Positions 22,774 through 35,096 of a stretch of 64,000 bases of DNA are shown here, one piece after another (position 1 is the stretch's first letter; every line of letters starts with the position of its first letter). Location: the NCBI GenBank assembly GCA_019787685.1, contig JAHNUO010000020.1, forward strand, positions 248,001-312,000, in the 5' to 3' direction. The stretch is from Chiua virens (taxonomy: Eukaryota; Basidiomycota; Agaricomycetes; Boletales; Boletaceae). Both the position numbers and the translations under genes were made by a program. The notes under the pieces were generated by a model. That model saw only the letters and a list, made by a program, of their open reading frames with translations, was not told the DNA's origin and made no database searches.

Positions 22774-24741
22774 ATGACTGCCTGGACCTTGGTAGATAAA
22801 CACCCAACACGAGGTCGCACTTTCCAACGTCCTCTGGATATCCCTGAACTTGGTTTTCTGTGGGAGGGCCTTTTCAATGGGTCCACGGACAGCATGCATC
22901 ATTTCGAACTGCGTCTCACTGACAGTTCTCGAGACGCGCACCTTTTTTCCAACTCCAACATCATCCAGGGATGGCTGTCTACCAAGAGGCGTTACCCCCT
23001 CTCAGGTGCCACATTATACTGTGATAACGTGCCGCTTGGAATTCACCTGATGCAACCTGAGGCGGCCAATGATCTTATCCCAAAGCCTACACAGGGCCGC
23101 TTTGTCGTTCAGGAACACGATCTTGCTGTCCTTCGTCCCAACGAAATCGTCTTCGAACAGGTGACTTGTCTGGAAGAGGTGCAGAAGCGGGCACCTGCTA
23201 TATTACTTGGGCCCCGTCAGCTCTCAGGTCAGCTTCTGGTACGACTTTATGTCCTTCGCGAGACCAACTCGGGGAGATCGGACGTCTTGCACTTGATGAC
23301 ATTGATGTCACATTGTGTGACAGATGGGATGGCAAACAGGACATTCGTCCGGTGTTTTTTGGATACGCTTGCGAGGGGTGGGGAGTCTGTGCCTATTCAG
23401 ATTCCGCTGGAAGAGAGGTTAACGACAACGATCTCCCCTTCGGACCTCGAACCTGTACATTTGCGCTCGCTGAGTCTCGCGAAACGACGCTGGAGAAGGG
23501 CAGTAGGGCACTTGATATATCGATCAAGAATGAAAAGATTCCAGGTGTGTTAATATCATTCTGTGGTTGAGATGGTCTGATGGGATATTGATCATTATTT
23601 TAGGGTGGACATACCCTTCCGTGTCGTTTCACAAACTTGACAACTTGCAACCCCTCGCAATCTGGCCTCGTACACACCTTGCTCACGCAGCAGCAAAGCT
23701 CTCTGGTGTTTTCGAATTGTCGTTCGTACAATATCACGTTTGGGAGCGCTTACCTCGTACTCGCGCAAGTGGCCATGACCCGAGTGCTCTACCGACGATA
23801 TCTGCGCGGTGAAATCTCAGATGAGGAATGGGACTATCGAAAAAGGCAGCCGCACATCACCCTCGGTCCGTTGAACTTCCGTCCTTACCTGGACACAGCA
23901 TGGTTTAGGGGTGGTGGAGCAGGCGAATTTATGACTTGCACAAGTTGTTATCTCTACGAGCTCCCTTTCATGACGCTGGGCGAAGAGAGCTCGCAGCGCG
24001 TTCTATCGGATGGTGCACCACCGTTCTCGGATCTCCTCACGTTTGACCGGTTTCTGCATCGTGCCGGGTTGGCGAAGAAACAAGCGTCGGCGTTTTTCAG
24101 TCACCCTCTGTTTTTTGAAATTGTAAGTGCCGCAAGGAATGTGGACGTGGAGTGTTCGCGGCTTTGTGCTCTGGAGTGGATGAAGCGAGTTAAGACAGGC
24201 GGTGGCCCAAACGGTGAGTTTCAGAACGCGGTGCAAGACAAGGTACTGGCAGTCCAGGACAGGTCAGCCGTATTCGCCCACACTGGTTCTAGTCTTGGTA
24301 ATGTGCGTCTCATCATCGCATGTTGTAATTCTGGGCTCAATGTAGTTTTCAATGTCCTTGCTCGTCTATGACAACTAGATGGACCCGATTTTTCCATCCG
24401 AGTACCCGCTGCCTCCTTCCCATCCGCTCTCACCCTACTCTCCCCTGGTACACCCAGCCAAAGCAGGCTATGTTATCCCTCCCCCAACTTTACCATCCGC
24501 CTCTGAAGCCGACATGACCCCGAAAGTCATCCTCGAAGACTGGTCAACCCGTCTCCACAACCGATCTGGAGGAGTTTATCTTGGCGCATTGACTTGGGGC
24601 GGACGGTTGAAGATGTACGCCCACTATGACGGCAATGTGTATGAGGAAGAGGTTATAAGGGAATGGATGGAGGAGCTCAAGGGAGCGGTATTGTGGTATC
24701 TTGGTGGCACTCATCTACCGCGTGGGGCTTATACAAGCTAA
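22774..24741 (+). CDS. HxxxD-type acyltransferase-like protein
   Basis: Three exons, 22774-23544, 23604-24302 and 24379-24741, join to 610 residues. Residues 180-185 read HCVTDG, the HxxxDG motif of CoA-dependent acyltransferases and condensation domains. The two-lobed layout fits: an N-terminal lobe to the motif, then FRPYLDTAWFRG and YELPFMTLGE in the second lobe. It resembles the expanded Agaricomycete acyltransferase-like families. The protein likely transfers an acyl group to a small molecule; the substrate is unknown. It lies 1 kb upstream of a terpene cyclase in the same orientation, so acylation of a terpenol is a reasonable inference. A broken paralogue lies at 28.1-30.1 kb on the opposite strand. 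Confidence 0.75.
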
Positions 24742-25742
24742 ATTTATAGATGGGAACATTTCGTGGACCCAGGTGTAATAGACGCGGAAATCATCGATTT
24801 CGTCATTGTATAGCACTCAGGCTGTGCACTAGTATCCCAGTTCGCTTCATCTTTGACAATCACCAGCACCTACAAAGTAGATTCGTCGTTTAAACGTTTC
24901 ATCAGAACTTGGCTTCCAGCACCCCATACCGCTGCCGTCGCCTGCCGCGTCGGTTCCTAGTATGTGTTCCCGATGCCGGCAAATGATTACGTAGTATGGT
25001 TTTTCTTTTATTTACCGTTACAATGTTACATACCATCTAGGTTAATGCTCCGTGCTTGTCGCTGGTCGATTGACACATGGTTAGTTTATGCTCTACTTGG
25101 CCTGAACGTTTTTACCTCTCACAGTCGCATCTGAATATCTCCACCAAGAATATTGGTAAGTCCTGTTCTTCGAAGGTGGGGTAGCGTCGGGAAACAGGTT
25201 TTATCGTGGAATAGGTGATGCGGCTTCCCGAATCCCCAAGCCGCTGGGAGTTTCATCCGGCGTTTTCTATGATTCCACAAGACATAAATAATGTCGATGG
25301 CTCTGCGTTGGACGTCAAATTAAAGACAAACACGCCACATCATAAATCCATTCCAGGTCAATCTCAGCGGTTGCCGGCCGTTCTACTACAAACCGGAGCA
25401 ATACGATGGACTGGAATCAACCCCCAGGGCTCTTTATTACTGATAGTGGTGTTTGGTGGCTGCTCTTCAGATCTCTATAGGGATGTACAATTCATCGTGA
25501 GACCCGCCAGTTGACTGCGGATGAGTTATCTGGTACGGCGTTTTGTGAAATCACGCCCGCAGGTAATGTTTCTGGCATGATGTGGCATGATGGATTCACA
25601 GGATGTAATGCTTACTCTCTTTCGCATATATAGGGCGTTTCTCGCTAAACTGTTGAACAATAGAACTACCTCATCTGAATGTTCGTATCATCATCCCGAG
25701 TCAATAGACGGCTCACTCATCTCTTGTTTATCACCAGCTTCC
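24742..25742. other. Intergenic region upstream of the terpene cyclase
   Basis: No gene is supported. A 99-codon frame (25215-25514) has no recognisable features. An in-frame ATG at 25587 would extend the cyclase by 52 residues of unlike character, so I treat that part as leader sequence. Confidence 0.4.
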
Positions 25743-27356
25743 ATGATCCCCCTCAGAACCCCCCCAGCCCTGGCGGCCAAGTCTGAAATGACTACCGGAC
25801 ATGACCGCCAGATAGACAATGTAATCTTTGACCTTGGCGATGTACTATTCACCTGGTCACCCAACACAGGCACCTCCATCACCCCTATAACATTATACCA
25901 GATTCTACGCTCCTCTACCTGGTTCGAGTACGAAAAGGGCAATCTCACAGAAGATGAGACATACCGTCTCATTGGTGCTGAATTTTTTTTAGACGCTGCA
26001 GAAGTCGCCGCTGCATTCCGTGCAGTTCGTGACAGTCTCCAAAGCAATCCCTCCATGGTCACACTCTTGCACGAACTTGAACGGGGCAGTGACCTGCGTT
26101 TTTTTGCCATGTCCAATATCTCTGCTCCAGATTGGGAAGTTCTTCGTCACGTAGGCCGTCCAGAAGACTGGGCGCTCTTCGAGAGGGTCTTCACATCAGC
26201 CGCTGCACATGAGCGGAAGCCTAACCTGGGATACTTCTACCATGTTTTGGAGTCGGCTGGAATTGAACCTCATCGTACTGCATTCGTGGACGACAAGTTG
26301 GAGAACGTTGTATCTGCACGATCCCTCGGGCTCAAGGGCATCGTATTCACATCTTGTGACGAAGTGTCTCGCGAACTGAGCGCGCTTGTGCGGAACGCAA
26401 TCGTCGATGGGGAGCGATACCTACAGGAAAACGCCAGGGAAATGAAATCAGTCACTGACACGGGTATCATTCTGGAAGTGAATTTTTCGCAAATGCTCAT
26501 CCTGGAGGCCACAAGTGATGCAAGCCTCGTGAATTACATCAAGTATCCACGGTTAAGCAATTTCTTCAAGTGTGAGGATGCCATCATCTTTCCTTTGCAA
26601 AGCGTAATAACTCACTTTTGTGTTAGCGGGGGGAGCGCTCACCACGACTTCTTTCCCCTGTGACCTTGATACTACATCCATCGCGTGTTCAGTGTCGGAT
26701 CACTTTTTGCCGGAGGTGAAGAACGAGATTATAAACGAGATTTTGACGTTCAAGAACAAGGACGGCATCATCCAGACGTACTTTGACGTGTCGCGTCCCC
26801 GAATAGGTACGTGTTCTCATAAGTTTATGTACAGTACATCCGCTCAGACCACCGGGGTATTTTAGATCCTATCGTTTGTGTCAACGTTCTCACCTTTTTC
26901 TATTCCAATGGTCGCGGGAGCGAGCTGAATGAGACTTTCAACTGGATTTATCAAGTGTTGAAGAATCGAGCCTATACGGATGGAACGTCCTATTATTATG
27001 GTGCAGACGCCTTCTTTTACTTCCTCTCCCGTCTTGTCTCCGTATCCATCTACGCGCGCCAACGGATGGGGCCTCTGTTTTCCAAGCGTATCGCAGAGCA
27101 ATTTGGCACGGAGGGGGATGCACTTGGGCTCGCCATGCGTATCTACGCCGCCGCGGCTCTCGATCTGTGCGATAGCAAGGATTACGAACGGCTTGTGCGG
27201 ATGCAGGAAGCCGATGGGTCGTGGCCAATGGGATGGATGTACAAGTACGGTGCTAGCGGCATTTTGATTGGGAATACGGGCCTAACGACGGCGTTGGCTG
27301 TGTCAGCTATACGGCGCTACAAGGAGTTGGAATGTCGCTTGCGGTCCTTTGATTAG
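25743..27356 (+). CDS. HAD-domain class II terpene cyclase (drimane-synthase type)
   Basis: Three exons, 25743-26571, 26627-26806 and 26866-27356, give 499 residues. An ATG at 25788 (residue 16) is the alternative start. The N-terminal half is a haloacid-dehalogenase fold: nucleophile Asp30 in VIFDLGDVLF, Ser124 in AMSN, Lys159 in ERKP, and Asp183-Asp184 in FVDDKLENV. The C-terminal half carries DLDTT (residues 289-293), the acid motif of class II, protonation-initiated cyclases, and a DGSW element near the end. This fusion matches the fungal AstC/AncC-type enzymes. Those cyclise farnesyl diphosphate to drimanyl or albicanyl skeletons and use the HAD part to remove phosphate. All key residues are present, so the enzyme should be active. 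The product is inferred from family. Confidence 0.88.
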
Positions 27357-28112
27357 GTCACTTCCTTGCCCTCCTGTTCAGTTTTTGCTTCCCTCTCGAC
27401 TTGGAGTGTGTTCCCTTTTTGGTTGCAAGTTAGTACGGATTAAAATCCATGCTTGAAGAAATAGACCGTCCCTGCACGGCGTTACTATCATATATTATTT
27501 CATCTATGTAAATGTACATACTCGATTGAAGTTGGTTGATACGATTTCACTGTCCGACTCCTCGGACAGTTGTGAATCTTGTGATTTATGCGCCCATGTC
27601 TCCTGAAACATAAGATCTTAAGAGTTGGTTCACTTCATGAAGATACAAGGATAAGCAAAATGAACAGCTCTTCAATGACCAGTTCCGAGGTCCCCACGCG
27701 ACCGTGTCACTGCCAACCCTCCCGTAAAGACGAAAAGGCATCTACTAGTCTTTGTTTCATCACCACCTAGGTTGACAACGTTGAAGAAATTCGGTCGCCC
27801 GATTCATACACGGACACGGACACGGAGTGTAGTGTACTATTTCGAGCGGTTGCCAGTGTCTTGCTCACTGGAAGCCCCTGAGCGGTCTACGGTGCCAACA
27901 TGGATTACTAACTTTAATACAAGTACACTTACATCATCAGAGTAGGGAGAGAGGAGTTCGTCGACATGAGCCTAGTGCGGCAGCGCCGGTGACAAGTTGG
28001 AGGTACTTGATTTGATTTCTAGGTGAACCCGTTGTGAAATGGGCACTAAGTTAAGTGACTCCGAGCGGCAGAAAACTACCTCGCATGCATATTCTTTACG
28101 TTCTTATGTACT
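27357..28112. other. Intergenic, no gene seen
   Basis: This is the 3' flank of the cyclase and of the converging acyltransferase pseudogene. Only short frames without features are present. Confidence 0.45.
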
Positions 28113-30097
28113 TCATAATTTAGCTTGCTCGACCTTCCCCAGCCCGGTTTCAACTTGGCCACTACGATTCGGGGCCTGGCGCGGCTCGTGCGTCCGACCA
28201 AGATACCATAATACTGCACCTTTGATTTCACCCAACCATTCCTTCACGACCGCCTCCTTGTGCACATTGCTGTCGTAGAGGCCATACATCTTCAATCGTC
28301 CACCTGACGTCCATGCACCGAGGTAAATTTCTCCGGGACGTGAATGGTAAACCGTCCTGATGTCCTGTATCACGATCGTCGGGGCCGAACTACCCATTCC
28401 CGAGGGTGGCTGGCCATACCCTGCCTTGGATGGGTGTGGCACTGATGAAAATGGCGAGAGCGGATGCGTGGGTGGCAAGGGGTATTCAAGTGGCAGTATC
28501 GAACCCAGCTGCCAACAATCGTCAACGCAGGACATCACGATGGTGGTAGACGCTCACGTTACCAAAGCTGGAGCCGCCATGCGTGATGTTCATCGGGATG
28601 TCCATCGGCGCAAGTTCCTCGTCCTCGTCCGCATTCTGCTCGCCGTTTTTGGCAGCGTCCATGCGTTCCAACCAGTCCAGCGTCCTTCGTTGCATATATT
28701 GAAGGAACACCGCGTCCGATGCGTGTACGATCTCCAGAAAGAGAGGATGTTTGAAAAACGCGATACTCTGCTTCCTCACTAACTCGGCACGATGCAGAAA
28801 GCGATCGAACGTGAGGAGTTCCGAGAATGGCGGTGCGCCGTTCGAGAGACCAGGATTCTGTCCACGGGGTTGGTAACGTGCTGGAGTGTCACCGAGCGTC
28901 ATAAACGGCAACTGGTAGAAGAAGGTACCAATTGCCACCATAAACTTCCCCTCCACCGCCGCTCTCAAACCAGGTATGATCAAGATAGGAGCGAAGGCTG
29001 AATGGACCTGCAATGATATGGGGTTGTTCCCTTCGATATTCCCATTCCTCCTCTGATATATCGCCGCGCAAGTACCAGCGATAAAGCAACCGGGTCATGG
29101 CTACTTGAGCGATGGCGAGGTATGCATTTCCAAAGGTGACTTTGTGGCGACGACAGTTGGCCAACACAACAGCGGTCTCTGCTGGTGTGAGGAAGATGAA
29201 GGATTCGCGGGATCGTGAAGGAATGAAAGATGTCGCGGACGTGAGGCGACATGGGAGCGTATGACCACCCTACGACAACGATATAGACACGTTGAGGATC
29301 CGTGCAAGTTCAAACTACAAGAAAAAGTGCCGACCTGTATCTTTTCCATCCGCGATTGGAATATAATGCTTGCGACAGCCTTTCGCCATAGTCGCCTTGC
29401 CGGACTCATCGAGCGCAATTGGACAGGTTCACGCTCAGTTAAGGGCGTCATCACTGGCCAACCTATCTTCCAACGGAAGCTGGGCAGGGCTCTGGCTCTC
29501 CTCCCCGAGCCAGCATGTCTAGGAAGCAACGGGTGAAACAGGCTAATGCGGTCATATCCGCCACGCAATGCATCTTCAAAGCCACCAAGTGCACCACGTC
29601 GTCCTTGCCGGTCTCGCGAAAGACATACAACCGAGTCAACAAATCCTGTGAAAGCGGGCGTCGACCATCGTAAATTTCTGCTACCCTGGAATCCACCTCC
29701 TCTGGAGACGCCACGTGCGCAAAGACGATTTCGCGTGGACGGAGGGTGGCGAGATCGCATTCCTGTACGACTGAAGTGAGGGTTCCTGGCCACGGCGAGG
29801 ATACCTTGTTCCGACTCGGCCTCGTCGGGAGTAGAACCTGGGTGCCTCTCCAAGGTGGCGCCGGCGAGGGGATAACGCCTCTTTGTGGACAGCCATGCCT
29901 TGACGATATTGGCAGTCGGAAAAGAGTTGCGCATCCTTTGCGCCAGTACCGCTGAGATGCAGCTCAACGCGAAAGATACAGTCTGAGGCCCCGTCGCAGA
30001 GGCTACCCCAGAGAAGCCAACTCTCTGCTACGTCCAGCGGACGATGGAAGGTGCGACCCTGAGTCGGATGGGTGTCTAACAATGTCCAGCCAGGCAT
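28113..30097 (-). pseudogene. Acyltransferase paralogue with multiple frame breaks
   Basis: The sequence is homologous along its length to the 22774-24741 gene, with the same exon layout, from MPGWTLLDTHPTQGRTFHRP to LKGAVLWYLG-like KGAVLWYLGR. The frame changes at five or so places. Examples lie near 29925 (LFSD to NIVKAWLSTKRRYP), near 29780 (before VVQECDLATLRP), near 29490 (two sites), and near 28945 (GGGGE to FMVAIGTFF). Where I could align bases (four sites) each is a one-base gain relative to the intact gene. The catalytic motif reads HCVADM, so the glycine of HxxxDG is also lost by a codon deletion. It is most probably a pseudogene. Clustered assembly errors are the alternative for the frame breaks, but not for the motif. 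Confidence 0.8.
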
Positions 30098-30790
30098 TGA
30101 CGAAATTTTGTGGAGAACAAGAGTGGGAGAAAGTTGAATTGAAAGCCTGGTAACAACGGCGGCCGCTCAGCGCCAATCGTAGGTTCGGAACATTTTTCAT
30201 CATGATGGATAAGTGTTGCATAGCTTCGGCTTTCATAATTGTTCCGACGAGTCGGAGGTTGTTGGTGACCATGGTCAGTTGTTCCATTGCATGAGTAGAA
30301 TGTCGAGATAGGTGTGAATATGTTGCGTCCGAGTATTATCATCACGTACCATTATGAGAACTTTTCATTGTGCATACTGAGTCTCGAGAAAGGTTGTGGA
30401 TCCGAGTCCTTTCACTTGTTTCTTGTGTTTCTTGAAGTTCAACTCGAAGCAAAATGGGTTCCTGTTTTGTTGATTTCCAAACACATTTCCCCAGATGGCA
30501 GGGTGAGGATGTTCTACTTTGACCGAGGGGTGCCGGTGATCGACTGTCTTCATAGAGGAACGTAATGCTAGTACTACAACAGTGGCATTTAGAGATTTGT
30601 TCGGAGACTTGGTCTAGTCATTTCTCGGCGAAATCTGGTCTCGTGTTCACATTTCCTCCGCAGTCCTTGCGAGCATCTCACTATATTGGGTTGCCGTTAC
30701 TAATCCATTAGACATGGCGGTACACAGATACTGTTGCATAGGATGTGGCAGTACTACACTCATCCAACTCCGCCACTCGACATCACGGGC
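30098..30790. other. Intergenic, left flank of the palindrome
   Basis: No coding sequence is supported. The last bases before the transposon (30784-30792, 'cacgggcag') are the presumed target site on this side. Confidence 0.45.
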
Positions 30791-30792
30791 AG

Positions 30793-30827
30793 GAGTTCTG
30801 TGTCGCTTGTTACCGCTCGGAGCTTTT
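30793..30827 (+). repeat. Terminal inverted repeat, outer end of left transposon
   Basis: The core 'cgcttgttaccgctcgg' matches the inner end 'tgcttgttaccacttgg' read on the opposite strand. The same sequence closes the right copy at 42369-42403. Confidence 0.8.
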
Positions 30828-31385
30828 CAGGGCTTTGTTCGGCTAACGACTTCAAGGTACCAGCATTATGGCCCCCAATGACCCCAGACACCTGCGGCGA
30901 CTGAAATTGAGTAACGTCATTATATTTGTACTTGATTGTTTTCTGTTTCGTTTATATACTGACTCGCTCTTTTCTTTCGACCATCATTGCCTCCCATCCC
31001 GCCTCGTCTTTTATCTCCCTTACTCGTCGCCACTCCCACCTGCCGCCACTCTTGCCGTCGTCTCTGCCCTGTTGCCTTCAACCCAATGCCCCTGTTAATG
31101 TGCTATTCGTGGAGTAGTGATACTGTTCGTTGTATGTGGTAGGTGTTTCAATTAATGTCGTTGCTGTGTTTATACTGATTATTGTTTCGGGTCTACCGTG
31201 CACATTAACATCCAGTGCACCTCTGAGTGCGCTGTACGTTGACAGCTGAGTAGGTTTATTAGTATTTATTGATGCTAATGTATTGCTTTGTGCCCCCATA
31301 TCGGTGCTATGTGTTGTGGTGTCTGTCCTCTGTGTGGTTGTATTCATTCTGTTTCTGGCTTCGTGTTGACGCTGTTGGATTCTAC

Positions 31386-34026
31386 CTATGTTGGCCGTGA
31401 AGGATTGTTCAACTTAGAGTGATATTGTTTACCTGTGTGGGTTATACTGCGGATTGCGCGGAACGTATGTGTTGATACAGCATCCCGTGGATTTATCCCA
31501 TGGTTGATGTGAAGGTCGATACTCGAAGTCACCCGCATGTCATATTGTTGGCCTCGCATAATGCCAGCGAGGAGAGTCAAGCCAATGCCATCTCGATTAA
31601 CGTTGCGATGCGCCTGTTCATTGCCGTTCGTTGTTGAAGGCGACGCCTTCCAAATGTATAAAGGAATAAGGCTATATGGTTGATATAGGGCAGGTATCAT
31701 GAACTTCGAGGTTTCTTTATCCTTTAACCACGCTTTCTGTGTCTCAGTATCAGTAATAGTCGCAATATGTCCAACATACCTTTCGCTTTTGGACTGCCAC
31801 GTCGAATCTTTACTAGAGTCATTTCAAAGTTGGTGTGTGGTTCTGAGGATGCAATGCTATACATTGCCTGAAGAACCTCCGGCGAAACCTCATGTTTCAG
31901 AGGTTGAATGTTCCGTTTAAAATGAACTACGCAGACACGGAAAAAACGCCTCAGATGATCATAGGGATCGAGTTTCTCGAGGCAACAATGTGGCTCATAG
32001 CGACACAGGTGTTTGTTCCCTCTGCAAAGTTCTACACAAAACTTCCCAAGCCCTGTAAAACATTAGACCAAGAAATATCAGAGATGAGAGAAAAAATACC
32101 TAAGGCCTGGCCGCGATGTCCATCAGCGATGACAGACTCGATACCTGTACCATGGATATGGAAAAATTGTACTGGGACACCGGTGTCCTGTTCTGCTACA
32201 TTGCAGATGCGGCGAAAGAGAATGACATGCGCGTCAGATGACTGTGACATCGTAAACGCACGTGCTAATACGATCACTGTTAATTGAGTGAATTATAATG
32301 AAAACAAACAATATATATATATATCAAGCTTACATCGTTGATGGGTATTATCCCAGCCTTCTATCTCGAATTCTTGCCATCCGCGTACGCGTTTGAATGA
32401 CGTGTCGATCGATATTCATTTGGCCAGCACAAGTAGGGATGACATTCGAGCAGTCATGCAAATGACAAGCAGGAAGTCATCCCCATTGGGAAGCTGATAT
32501 CGTTCGACCAGACGTAGATACCGGTGATCACGAGGCAACTTTTCATGCTCGCCAACTTGTTGTAGTGCACCTGTAATGATAATGTAACTAGGAAAAAGAA
32601 ACAAGAACGCGTGAGACATACCATGGAAACCTGTGCCTTGAGGAAAACTAGTCATCCACGAGTTGTTGATGATGCGTCTTAAATGATCGAGGTTGCCTAA
32701 TGACGGATGGAGATCGTGTGAAGAGGGATCCCATTCTGGAAGCGACCATGCAAGGGCATGGCGCAGGCTGCAGACAAATCCAGAATCAAGGGCGAGTCGC
32801 CTTGGCGTGGCATCGGCGAGTTTCCAATCGAGGCGTAATAGGAGGGCCTCGAGGCAGCTCACTAGCTGCGGTGGCGTCTTGATCGGGAGTGGTGGCGGGT
32901 GATTATGAGGATTGGTTGATACAATGACAATGCAAGGACAGTCTTGAAGATCGTTCGGAGTGTAGATATCGTACTTTGTTGGGCAGCTTTCGGCACATTG
33001 AAGGTTGCCGCGCTGCAGTTTATTGTTGCGATCACGGTGCCAATGCGCTGTAAATTTGATTAGATTGTTCGACATGCATGATTGAGTTTAATAGAAGTAC
33101 TCACGACAGTTTGATTTTTGCTCACTCGGGGATGCAGCGAACGTGCATGGGGCAAGGGGACCGACCCCCAGAGTCTTGAAAACATTCTCAGTGTGTAAGT
33201 AGCAAGTGCTATCGCCCAATAGCAGTGCATGGAGATAGTTTGTGTCGAACTCCTGTAGGTTTCGCAAAAGCAAGTGGGCCCTTGTTGGGTTGATCAAATG
33301 CTGTGAGCACCTTGAATTTCGGTCATGAGCATACTGCATAACGAAAAGAAAAATCACTTACTGTATATAAGGCTGGTTATAGCCGTCGTACAGCAGCTCA
33401 AGACGACTGTTGCACTTGGGAGTCCTGCGCTTGCGCATCGACAACTCCTTGGTGCACAATGCCAGTGGAGATTTGTTCTCCTGTTTGACGGTGTCACTTG
33501 AGTCGGGGAAATCATCAGCTGATGAAAACGCGCAGCCCTTCTTGATAAGGGCACAATAGAAGCCTAGTGTCTTGTGGAAAACCTCCACATGGGCATTATC
33601 TGTTGGTGAGGAAGCAGCGGCATGCAATGCCGTCGTATGAAGCAAGACCTCCTCGCGAGTCACAAACCAGTGTGGCGAGGCAATATATGGTCGAAAGGAG
33701 CAATAGCGGAGTCCTCTACCTGTAATTCTATTAGCACGATACGATTTACATAAAAAGGGAGTGGAGTTACATGATGTGCGCAGCTTTGAACACATGACAG
33801 GGTTACCTGACACACTCCGTAGCATCTTGCAAACGATATCACGTCATCCACCATGCCCATCTCCAAGTGAGTACTGAAAGTTGAAGCGAGGGTCGTGGAA
33901 GCAGTCAGGATTAATGTTGAAGATGTGGGCAACACTGATGCCCAGTTCGCTGCCGGTCTCTGGATATTCAACGATTGCGTCACGTGGATGCTCAACGACG
34001 TGGTGGGCGACCTTCTCATGGTTCAC
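31386..34026 (-). CDS. MULE-like transposase, left copy (interrupted by in-frame TGA)
   Basis: This is the mirror of 39170-41810, with the same exons, introns and stop codon. See that entry for domains. The in-frame TGA lies at 32416-32418. I saw no base difference from the right copy in the parts compared. Confidence 0.65.
32305..32327. repeat. TA dinucleotide microsatellite
   Basis: A run of alternating AT/TA lies in an intron of the transposase. The mirrored arm carries a run of the same length near 40870-40890. This is notable because such tracts usually change length quickly. Confidence 0.7.
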
Positions 34027-35096
34027 CTTGTGAAGGCCCTGGTCGCGCTTGGTCTCAGTGAATGTGTGGGATGGCCGAGGCCGATAGAGTGAAGCAAGGA
34101 TGGTGGGAGCAGGTGAAGATGTGGGGGTGGGTGATGATGACAGCGACGGTAAGGGAGAAGTGATCGACGAAGATGGAGAGGGAGGGAGGGAGGGAAAGGG
34201 AAAGGTCGGAGGAGAAAGAGAAGGCGGCTGTCAAGGCGGTGAGTGCGTGAACCCAAGCTGTAGCATGGGAGCACATACCTGGGCTAATGAGTGTGATTGC
34301 AGAGGTAGGGAGGAGGAGAATGGCTGAGGTGATGAGAAAGATGACTGGAATAACAAGTGAGGCGACGAGGATGTGAGCTCGGGCAGCATGAGAGCCGCCT
34401 GGGCTCCTGAGAGTGAGAGGTGAGCTGCCATCCAATGGGGGAGCGATCTAACGTGCTCACCCTTTATATATGTTCTTCAGATCGACATTATTTAGTTTAT
34501 CGATGGTGATCTGGGGGGTCACCGGTCACCGTCGATAGTTGTTGTCGCACTGGCAGACGATGTGACAGGTTTTCCTTTTTTGGTGGTACTGAAGTGTTGG
34601 GGCACAGCCATATCTAACTTTGCCACGCTCTTTGTCTCCAACCACAACGTTCACCAGTCAACACGACCCCCCCTCACCTTGACAATGCTGCTCGTATCAC
34701 ACATTTAAAAAGTAAACTTGGATCTTGTGGCCGCTTAGCAAGTACTCGAAGACTTTGCCGTGCTCGTTTTTGGAAGCTGTGGGCGCTTTTTTGGCAGGTG
34801 TGGGTAGATGTTCATGGCCAAGAGGGGTTATTTGAATGAACATTGGTACGTTAGACCTCGTCGCTGATTTATCTACTTTGGATTTTGACAGGATCTCATT
34901 TATTTTCCCTCCCACACGCAGAATTCCAAGCGCTTATCGACACTGCTGTGGCAACGTATGATCTCATCCTAATATCAGCGTTTCATTCGATATCTTCTTG
35001 GGCTGGGCATTGGAAAGGTATATAAGGGCTTGCTGCAGGTAGGACTTCCTCACTTCCAACTCTCTTTCGATCTCATCATTTTTCATCAGTTCTACT

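Noticed and set aside
25215..25514. 99-codon frame upstream of the terpene cyclase
   Set aside because: It has no signal, motif or splice support, and its composition is like non-coding neighbours.
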